The notes under the pieces: generated by a model | The model's input: the letters and a program-made list of their open reading frames with translations, nothing else | Database searches by the model: none | Told to the model about the DNA's origin: nothing | Shown here: piece by piece, positions 54,421 through 64,000 of the stretch | Layout of the letters: the number at the start of each line of letters is the position of its first letter | Position numbering within the stretch: the first letter of the stretch is position 1 | Made by a program: the position numbers and the translations under genes | Origin: Cyclina sinensis | Taxonomy: Eukaryota > Mollusca > Bivalvia > Venerida > Veneridae | Direction: 5' to 3' | DNA length: 64,000 bases | Assembly (NCBI GenBank): GCA_012932295.1 | Contig: JAAONU010000001.1 | Coordinates: 32,767,449-32,831,448, forward strand

Positions 54421-57400
54421 AGTGCACACGTTAACAATGAATGTCAAACTGTGTTAAAACCCTGTAATTATAGCATGTAGAGTGTGCAATCATGTACAGT
54501 ATTATCATAAAATTTTTGTTTGGATAATATGTATCAGTTCAAGCATTTCAAAATGTACATGTAATAATTCAGTATTAACTGACTTCACAAATTTGGATTA
54601 AATCTGTAAGAGTGCGTCCCAACACTCCCGCGGTACGACACTTTTTGACGGATGGGAACAGGTTTCCAGAGTTTCTATCTCTGGTTTTTCCTTGGCTAAG
54701 TCGACCGCTTTTTTAAGTTACAAAGGCATATGTTTTTTTTGTATTCATTACAATGACTAAACTTTTTGTACTTTGCCATTACATGTTGAATGCTAAGTTG
54801 CACTATTATAACTGTTGTATTTTTGTGTTTGAAGAATAAAATTTGTTTAGTTATTTGAGCATGGTCTGTCCTTTCATTCCTGAAATATCCTGTGAAATTG
54901 AACAAATTACAGACTGATTTAACTGTTGGTAAAATGATGTATGAAAAACTCAAAATTCTACTTGAAAGAACACAACCTGAACTAGGAAACCTAGAAGTAA
55001 ACTGCAGTCTGGAGTAAATGCTGGCATAACTGATCTAACAAGAAAAAGCTAGACATTTAGTGCCTTTTATTAGACATAACAGTGACTTACCTTCAGTGAT
55101 GCCTACTAGACCAGTTTATATACCACTTGCATTAAGAAACCTCTTGACAAAAAAAACACCAAGACGGCTAAATACAGATGTAGAGAAATGTAGCTTCTCA
55201 CTCGATATAAGGTCTCAAGCAATATTACATGTGCAGAACAATCTATCATTGCTGATTTTTATGCCCCTCACCACTGTTGGGGGTGGGGGGGGGGGCATAG
55301 TTAGGCCCCCTGATAAGGCGAAAAAATAGCATTTTTAGACTTATAGCATCTGTAATTGTAAAGGATTTTTTGTGACAATACAGCGGAATGTGGGGGCGTC
55401 CGTGTTCTATGAACTCATCTCTAGTTTATTTTTAGAGTTTGGGAATACAAGTCCAGGACAGAGTAAAGTGACCCAAGGGCATAACTGAAACAATTTTGGT
55501 AGAGGTCAACAGGACAATCTTCATAAATATTTTCAAACGTTTCAGCCTGTTTTCTAATCCTTTACATCTATAAAATGTATTTCTGTAAAGACATGTAACC
55601 ACTGCTGCAAAATTTTGTGACCTCTAGGATTTGGCCAGTAGTGACCCTTTTGGGAAAGATTTTTACAAGCATGTTGACAGCAATTGCACACACTTATTAG
55701 GTGGTAATGCCAATGTTTTCTTGATATCCTTTTAACAAAAGAAATATGAAACATTAAGTTAACTGGTGGTATTTCTGGGCACTTTCAGGTCTATTTATTT
55801 GCATTAAGATTTCTCTAATAATTTTAGCATTTGTTAACTAGTAAACCAGATAATTATCACAGAAGTAAGCGCATTAAAAGTAAAAATGCTGTAAAAATAT
55901 TGAAATTCAGGACAAACTGACATTGTAAGTTCTCTGTAAAATTTTCTTTTTCTCATTATTCTCTGTAAAATGCTTAGGTTTTGAGAGGAGAGAATCTTGT
56001 TGATGGCAGGGTTTCTTCCCCTTACCTTAAACACTGATCATGTAAAAATGTAAATCCAACAAAAATAAAAGACATCTTCTTTATTTCAACAGTAAATCAA
56101 CCCTCAGTTCATGCATAAGTAAATGGAATGTTAAAATAACAACAATAAATATTCCTCTTTCAAGGATATTACACACAAAGCATTCTGCGACAAAACATGT
56201 TAGACAAAGTAAATGTTCACTGAAAATTAATCTTTCAAACCCTCATAATGTATGCAGGATGGAAAATGTTGCCAGTTTACAACAGTCCACAAACTACTGT
56301 ACAAGTATATATTTTTCATGACAATGATATATTTGTGATTTTAATGAATGACCCTTTTAATGAAAAAAAGCTTTGTATATTTCATCTAATTACCAAAAAA
56401 TTATTTAAATGATCTGTGAAATATTCCACTAACTAAATATCTAGAGTGCTTGGACCAATGCTCAAAGTATACCAACGCTCAGCGTAAATCTATTTTTTCA
56501 TGGAATTGATATTTTTTCTTAGAAGTGATTTAAAACTCTTCTTTAATTCGAGTTAAGTGTCATTTCGTCTATCTTTTCACGGTTCTCTGAACTTCCAGTA
56601 TCATCATGTGACTTAAGCATAGCAGATGGAAGGGGATCCCATTGGATAAAACAGACAAAACGCATTGATTTCTACTCAAGATCATGTACTTCCGCTGTTG
56701 ATACGCAATGAATAGAAACAATCTATTTAATACTTTATTCATTTTGTGTTCAAGAAAGGTTCTTTGCATAATTACAAAAGATTTCTTTTTGAAAGGTCAC
56801 CGAGCATTGGTACAATTTTGTGCAAACCGCATGTTTTACTTGGTCTTTTTGTAGCCTGCCTTGTTGTTTCACATGAGGAAACTTCGTAAGGATTTAGCAA
56901 AGTTTACTCTTGAATATAATTAGTTCATAAAATGAAATGAGTAATTTGTTTAGTCTCTTCAAAGAAATTCCTTTGATTTTACGCCGAGCATTGGTCTGAC
57001 CACTCTAAACACTTAATTTCACAATTCTTTTGAAATGCGAAAATCTCCTTCTACACAGTAAATACACTTAATAATTTGAGCATTTTACAAGCTGAGATTT
57101 TCTTTCAATATCAATTCACAAGCCTCATTTTTTTTTAAACCCACATCTTTTCTTTCCGAGTACAGGAAACAAGACCTGTCCAGATATAAATTAATATCTC
57201 TGGTCTTTCTTCATTTCACAATCTTTTTTCTCCCCAAAACAGTGGTTAAAAACTGTCTTTCTATTCTATTCTTTGCATTCATTTGAAATCACAGATAGGA
57301 AAACAGTAATCATACTTCATGTTTTCTTCAAAACTATAAACCATACACTGATATAGCAAATAAAACTACCCCCAAGTCTCTCATCTGCTGCCAACATTTC

Positions 57401-57436
57401 TTCAAATCTATTGCACATTGTATCACATAAAGGCAT
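54421..57436. other. Intergenic; GNPTG 3' UTR towards the right
   Basis: Sequence below 57437 should be the GNPTG 3' UTR. Minus-strand AATAAA signals lie at 56734-56739 and 56080-56085. At 55258-55310 an element end reads TATGCCCCTCACCACTG then a G run and GGGGCATA. The 89-codon plus ORF at 55060 has no known motif. Confidence 0.55.
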
Positions 57437-60400
57437 CTAGTCATCCATCATGTTGCGGTATTCATCCACCATACCATGATGATCATAACCCATCTCATTA
57501 TCTGTACAGTTAAAAAAGAATTCATATAAACGCTAAACAAAGACTGTGTCTATTCTATGATAATACACCATAACAACAAAGACATAATGGTTCACACACT
57601 TATGTATCTGGATGTGTATTTTTTGCATGAGTCAGAAAAGGTACCCTTGATGAATAAATGAGAAGTACTTGCTTTTTTTAACAAAAAAGAGAAAACAACA
57701 AACAAGCTATATATTTTAAGCCTGCAAATTCGCTTAACAGCTGAAATGTAGTAGCATGTTAAATAATAAACGTCATGTATTATAATATATGATGAATGGT
57801 CCTAATAAACACTGGTGTGTATTTTAACGTCAAGGACATTTATGTAAAACAACGGCAGTAATACTGAACAACAAGCAAAATAGTACAGCTTTCCTGTGTT
57901 TTGAATTTCTTTAACCATGGACAGGTATGTAAACAAATGCAAGCAAAACAAGAAGGCCACGATGGCCCTTTTTCACTAACCAGAGAACCATTGTAGATAT
58001 TTTTCCTTGCAGTAACTTCCAAAAATAGAACATAGATCAGTCAAGGATAAAATGTTTTTCAAACTGTCCATGTGTTTCAAATATCTCTTACCTAACCTAA
58101 TTCAAACAAATATGATGAAGGTCCCCCATAGGAATATATCTGTGGAATAACTTTAAAGTCTTTGAAACTTGGCCAGGGGGTTTCTGAGGGGAAAATTTTC
58201 AAAGTTTTCCATAGAGTCATATAGTGAAAACTTATCCAACTACTGTCAAGTTTTTTAAACGAACCAACATGGCTTCATGATATTTCAAGAAAGGCCACCA
58301 CAGGAGCATTTCTGTGAAATTATTTTGAAACAAGGCCATGGGGAAGATTTTCAGTTTTTCTATTCAGTTGTATAATGAAGTTGCCCGACCCCCTGTCAAC
58401 CAAATTATTTTACAAACCAACAATACTCGAAGGAATTTGATAAAAGACAAACTAAGGAGCATTTGTGGAAAATTATTCTGAAAATGTGCAAGGAAATTTT
58501 TTTCAAGGGTTACCATATAGTCATACAGTGAAAAAGAGGCCCGTTTTTAAGGGACCCAAATGGCCTGAAGGAATCTGACAAAAGACCACCTAAGGAACAT
58601 TTCTGTGAAATTATTTTGAAACTGAGCTTCTGTGTAGAAGATTTTCACAGATTTTCCTCATGGCTGCCATGGTAACAAGAGTTCTTAATGGAACCAATTA
58701 ATTTCAATGAATGAATTGTAAAAAGGACGGACGGAGAAACTTTCCACTGAAGTTTGGTTAAAATCTGCCCAGTGGTTTAAAAGCAGATATCGTTTGAAGA
58801 AAAATGTTAAAGGACAACGCCAGATGATAGATGCTCACCTATCCTTGAGCACTTCATACTTAACCGAGTTAAAAAAAAAAACAGTTTGCAAAATAGACAA
58901 ATTTAAATGAGTTTTCACAAATAACTTACTTTCTTTTTCAGCTAACAAACTTCTTAATTCCTCAACCTCTTTTTCCAATTTTTGGTATTCCTGAAAGTGA
59001 AAAGTGCATCTGCAATGTATCTTTTGAAATTATCATATATAAATATATATACATGTATATGTATGTATACTTCTAGATTCTTCACAAGGTGTTCCATTGT
59101 TTTGAGTTGGTCACAGTTTTTGGCTTATTGTTACCAAGTTTCAAAGATATTTCAAAAATGATCAGGACAAACATTACAAGCAAGGTTCATGATGACTGGG
59201 TAAAATTGTGATTCTAGAATGTTCTTAAAGTTTGTCTTTGATTTTGGCTGCTGACGAAGTTTTGAACAAAAAAAATAGTTTCAAAGTAATCCTGGAAATC
59301 ATCTGGACACAAATTCTGACCAAATTTAATGAAAGAAAGGGCCAAAAATGTGACCTCTAGAGCATTCACAATTACAGACAAACGTTCTGACTAAGTTTCA
59401 TGAAGATTTGGTCAAAAATATTACCTCTTAGGGTTCACAAAATCTTCCTTTGGTTTGGGCTTGTGACCTAGTTTTTGAACTCAAATGACCTAGTTTTAAA
59501 CTTACTCAAGAGATTCTCAGACTTTCATTCTGAGCAAATTTAATGAAGGCTTGGTCAAAAATGCAGCCTCTTGAGTGTTCACAAGCTAAAATGTTGATGA
59601 TGAATGGCAGACGATGGACAAGACCAATCACAAAAGCTCACCCAAAAGTATCCACTGCTCAGGTAAACTAAAAGTACCTAGTTCACAGAGTTTGAATAAA
59701 AAGCCTGTAGATAACAGCTCTCTAGCCTAACAAAGATATTGTACTGAGTACTCTACAGATGAAGGTACAGTATCAGGAATTATTAGCTATAGATATGCAA
59801 AGGTCATTACATCACTCACTGATATACAGTAATACATCTGTATGTCTTGTATACACTACATACAATACATCAGGGTTCTTTAAAGTGAGTAGCCACTAAC
59901 AGAGTTGAAAGGCTGATAAGAGAACTGACAAACTGTCATTATTTACACTGGCCAGAGAGTTGGTGAGTTAATGTACCTCTCTACAGCTGTATAAATCTAC
60001 AAAGTTTTTTCCTTTCTCCTCTTTGGCAGCTTTTTCTTTCTCAACAGCCTCCTGTGATATACTTTTCCTGATTTCTTCTGATAACATCAAACCAGCCTTT
60101 ACAAATATACGTGACAGATACTTCTTATAGCCCTGTAATAACATATAAACACGATCATAAGGAAAGCACTTTAAAATACAAAAAAAAAAATATATTACGT
60201 TAATAACTGACATACTCTTTAAGTAAATTAAATCATGGACACTTTGACTATACTTAGAGTTACAAGTAATGTCTACAATCAGCCCTCCCTGCAGTTTGTA
60301 CATGTATGTCAGAATATTTGAAAGCCTAATTTACACACACATGTATTATTATGCAATTTGTCGAACTAAATCAGAAAAGAGCACTAAGTCTAGATGGTTT

Positions 60401-63400
60401 TGATTGCAAAATGGAAATTTAAAAACCCTGAATTCCCCCTGTATCATAACTTCCTGATGATAACAAACTCTTCTACTAATGATGATACAGAGCTTTTATT
60501 GTTAAATCTCTTGTTTATTCAAAATAAGGGAACAAAATCAGTTTCAAGGGTAAATAAACAAAATCAAATTATCTCTTCATCTAAACCAAATGCAGAAACT
60601 GTTTTGTCATCTTCTCAGAGAAATAAGATAAAACACTTAATTTTCTTCCCTAAACATTTGCCATGAAACAACTTACAATGAATCCCAGATCTGGTATGGT
60701 CACTGACCTTGAAAGTGCTAGACAACGAGTAACGTAAGCCCAAGTAAAGTTTTTCTATTGATTTGTTTTTGTAGAACAGAATAATTGTAACAGATTTGTG
60801 ACATTCTTGATATAATTTACCAAGTAAAATGAAAAGAATGGCTGACAACTTTATATCTTCTAAAAGTACTTTCCATCTACTGAATAAAACATATGACATT
60901 TAATGGTTTGAATAGGTTACTCTTGTCTTGATATTGATAAAGACAGGAAAGTTGGTTAGAATATTTATTTTGACTGAGAAAATATGTAAAGAACGTAACT
61001 TTGACACCAGGATCATTGGACTTTACAGTAAATAAGTAAAGCTGAGGGTTAAAGCTACTGACCCACATATCATTTGTCCATGTATAAAAAAGAAAATGTT
61101 TATACATTATATTACACATATATTATAAAAAATTCTAGTTGTGTTTGTGAAAAACACTTCAAATCTTAGCTACTGACTTACTGTTTGTCACAGTAACACA
61201 TCAGAATTAATAGTTTTCCATATTTTTATCAGGAAATATTTCACTCCATCAGTCATCGGGTATAGACTTACTTTAAATCATGAATTAAGTGAACTTATAT
61301 GAAAAGCTAACACAGCATAGTTCGTTAGCATGTCACTTATAAGTTTACTTAATCCAGGGTTATGGGTTCAAAGCCCACTACCAACATCTTTTTCTTTCAT
61401 TTTCAAGCTGTATCGAAGTATAAAATTATATTTTTGAAATTGGTGTTTTGATTTATCTTTAAAATCTACAAATCAGTTGAATAAAACTCTTGAAAAGTAA
61501 AAATTGGTTTTAGTGGGAGTTTGTTCTTTAAGTCTATTAGACTGAAGGTTGAATAATGGTTTCTTAAAAACTAGCAAACCTTTCTATTCTTGTGTGTTTT
61601 TCTAAGTTAGTATGATGCAGTTCAAGAAATTCAGGCCTTGTTTATTATTATTAATTATCAGATATTTAAGCTGTGGGATGTAAACATGGACCATTCTCTA
61701 AATGGTTCATGTCTAAAATAAGCCTCAGAGACTAGAACACCTCTATTCAAGCTTTTTTTCAAGATGGTTGACTACTAAATAATTGAGTATCTTTTTGCTC
61801 AGATTTCAACTGTTGAATGTTTTAAAACAAAAATGTACTGTAATTTCTAGTTCCAACAATAACTATTCTGAAGTATCTTTATTGAAATTTTTTTGCCTCA
61901 TGTACTTATCTATAAAGTGGAATTTTGAACTTTTGAAAGCATATTTTATCAACCATATTCATGAGTCATCCTTATAGAAAATAAGACATACTTAAACAGT
62001 TTATTTTCTACTGTTGAGTATTTGACAAGTTGCATACTTTGTGCAGAAATTTATTTCAATGGAAGCATTTTAAAACAATACCTTTCTTGTGATTTCACCT
62101 CTTTGAAGTTCACCTTCCAGCAGCCCCCACTCTGTCTGTAGGCTTTTGTTTAAGGTAGTGTACACCAGCATTGCTTGTTTATGGCACACATAGGGCGTAC
62201 TGAAGTTCATATGATAGTTACATGTCGATGGCTCTGTTACGTTTATAATTTCATTCTCTTTTCCACAAATAAAGAAAACCTGAATCAATGAACAAAATAA
62301 AGCTAAACTACAAGTAATTAGAAGTATATCAATACATGTAGTATAACATCACAGAAATATTCAAAAGTATAAAAAATCCTGGATGTCTAACTTGTAAATA
62401 TAACAAATATATTGCATTTCTTTTATACTAAAATTTCCATTGAACAATAACTGAGCAACCACAAATGAAACTTGTGAAATAATAAGTACTTCCCTTGAAA
62501 ACCCTGTGTCCTCAATTAATTGTGGAGGACAGAAATAATCAATTCTTTTAGCTGTGATGTGATTTTCACAATGGTTGCTTGAGAAACAGATTCTTATAGA
62601 GTGGATGAAGCATTAATTTTACATCAAAGATCTATCTCGTGTTTGATGGAAACAAAAGGAGCCAATCAGATACATATTCAGTATATCATCATTTGATTGA
62701 AGGGTATGTCCCTTTAAAAGACTTACTTTCATTGTTCTATGAGTATTGCCACAGGTATCCCCTTCCCTCATCACCATAGCAACAAATGTGTTATTTTCAA
62801 TCTCCCATTCTTGCCAAACTCTATAGATAAAACAAATATCACTAGGATAGTTATTTCCATTACTACAGTATCACCAATTTTATGGTGCTGTTACAGAAAT
62901 ATGAATAGACATACTTTAAACATGACACTCATTGCTTTATAGTGAACAGTGAGGCAATCTTGTTTATTTATGATCTGAAATTACATTTGCTTTTTGACTT
63001 ATCATTTTCATGAAGAAAACTGCTTTCCACAACCTTTGAAATAAGAAAAATCAAGATGATTTCTTGTATGTTGTGTAAGTTGCAAATTTAGATGAAAAAA
63101 GTAACTGTTTGTAAGATAAGTTTGTGCCATATACATGTACCAATGAAGATGGAATCAATGTGTATGCATGTCATACATTACATTGTGGAGTGTGGACAAA
63201 TTTCCACCTCAAGCTGTTAAGTTCATACACAGTATTTCAAACTTACCCTAGTATTCCACTGTAAGGGTTCCATCTAAGGGACTGTTCATGTTGTGTAACA
63301 TTGGAGAAAGGACACAGCTCATATTTATAACTTAAATGGAAAACAAAATTTGAACATTCATCACATATGAACTACAAGGAAATAACAGCTTTTAAACATA

Positions 63401-63828
63401 CATTTTCAATGTAATTTCCTGCCTAAAGTCATAGACAAATGTATGACTTTATTTTCTACTTTTGGCTTAAAAACTAGGAAGATAAAAAGACCTGGAAAGT
63501 AACAGCTTCTTTTCAATATTTCTTACACTGTCATACACCAATGTTGGTCAATATTTTCTTCTTATGACTCTTAAAAACTATGAAGATGTACCTTTAAACA
63601 GTCAAATTAAGGCTAGTCTGACTAATAAACTGAAAGCATAAGCTATGTATGAGTAATGAACATGAAGAAAATAGAACTAAATCATACTTCTCATCTGTTT
63701 TTGTGAAACACTTTCCAACCAGTCTTCTGAACAATGGAGGCCCAGAGAAATTGGAGGGCGTAACTCGCATTTTTAACTTGGAGGCCTGGCTACCTGCAAC
63801 ATGGGCTCCATGGTAGCTATTCATTATC
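57437..63828 (-). CDS. GNPTG: GNPTG, N-acetylglucosamine-1-phosphotransferase subunit gamma (5' end outside the window)
   Basis: Exons in transcript order: 63688-63828, 63247-63330, 62727-62820, 62082-62279, 59977-60132, 58930-58990 and 57437-57501 (TAG at 57437-57439). All junctions are GT..AG with consistent phases, giving 265 codons in the window. Upstream exon(s) with the signal peptide are missing at the right edge. An MRH-type lectin domain spans about residues 36-155 of this part: [70 protein letters not shown]. The six Cys fit three disulfides, and there are several N-glycosylation sequons. A DMAP-binding-like region and a short coiled coil ([20 protein letters not shown]) follow. Family role: Golgi subunit that helps tag lysosomal hydrolases with mannose-6-phosphate. 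Confidence 0.95.
58075..58870 (+). repeat. Degenerate about 190-bp repeat in the last GNPTG intron
   Basis: Repeated text 'aggagcatttctgtgaaatt', 'attttgaaac', 'gaaggaatctgacaaaagacc' through 58870. It ends with a GGACGGACGG-type spacer and a 'gatgctcacctatccttgag' end related to the one at 18335. Confidence 0.7.
59090..59660 (+). repeat. Tandem-core repeat in a GNPTG intron
   Basis: Recurrent 'ccaagtttcaaagatatttc', 'gcaaatttaatgaaggcttgg' followed by 'tcaaaaatg' words. The end is 'atcacaaaagctcaccc' near 59628, shared with 18335-18395. Confidence 0.65.
60133..62081 (-). other. GNPTG intron, possible tRNA-like remnant
   Basis: 1.95-kb intron. At about 61318-61385 a GGGTTCAAAGCCC B-box-like sequence (61365-61375 core) follows 'tagttcgttagcatgtcac', suggesting a decayed tRNA-derived SINE. 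The rest shows no feature; the plus ORFs at 60394 and 61783 have no motif. Confidence 0.4.
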
Positions 63829-64000
63829 CTGAAAAAGGTCAAAGTCTAATTAATTTATCATTAAATCATCATTTAATTTATTTAGACAAATTAAAAAGTA
63901 CCAGTAAATTCTTAATCTAAATATTCATTTACAATGATTTCAATTAAGAACCCAATCAAATCAGAATGTTTGTAGTGTAAGAGAATGAAACAGGCTCTAT
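63829..64000 (-). other. GNPTG upstream intron sequence at the window edge
   Basis: Follows the acceptor TTTTTCAG|GATAATG (exon start at 63828). The reading phase requires at least one upstream coding exon beyond 64000. Confidence 0.8.

Overview
The window is AT-rich animal nuclear DNA. It is almost certainly from a bivalve mollusc, most likely a clam. It holds intron-bearing genes with canonical GT..AG junctions, a temptin-like secreted protein of the kind found in molluscs, tRNA-derived SINEs, and many repeat elements whose cores are 110-160 bp tandem arrays. Those cores resemble the pearl / BIV160 class described from bivalves. Genus and species cannot be fixed from the sequence alone.

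Four genes can be read at exon level. (1) 736-5686 (-): PLD6/Zucchini, a mitochondrial phospholipase-D-like protein with an intact HKD motif. It has two exons separated by a 4.3 kb intron full of repeats. (2) 5874-12213 (+): TVP23, a Golgi multi-pass membrane protein. It has six exons, joins perfectly in frame to 200 aa, and starts 187 bp from PLD6 in a head-to-head arrangement. (3) 21951-27487 (-): a secreted temptin-like protein of 481 aa in three exons, with a long Gly/Met/Pro-rich tail and a GC-AG first intron. (4) 57437-63828 (-): GNPTG, the gamma subunit of GlcNAc-1-phosphotransferase. Seven exons are present and the 5' end lies beyond the right edge. These four have unrelated cellular roles, and apart from the shared PLD6/TVP23 promoter nothing suggests they work together.

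A fifth plus-strand locus runs from about 39.8 to 54.4 kb and is unrecognised. It has a candidate 5' region, a small phase-consistent first coding exon pair (40.42 and 40.99 kb), a 6 kb tandem array of about 14 copies of an exon-like cassette (42.17-48.24 kb), and further exon-like ORFs at 52.26-54.42 kb. Some array copies and one downstream exon carry stops, so it may be an expanded, decaying or alternatively spliced gene.

The rest is repeats. They include tandem-core elements ending in C-run/G-run hairpins (1.66-4.81, 17.19-17.80, 49.69-50.73 kb and elsewhere), palindromic elements (0.47, 19.0-19.95, 30.6, 31.4 kb), an exact 112-bp satellite (24.98-25.68 kb), tRNA-derived SINEs (17.0, 27.1, 33.1 kb), a dead LINE (34.86-37.25 kb), a 300-bp polypyrimidine tract (28.38 kb) and ATGGATGG-type minisatellites (48.4-52.0 kb). 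No rRNA gene, functional tRNA gene or CRISPR array was seen.
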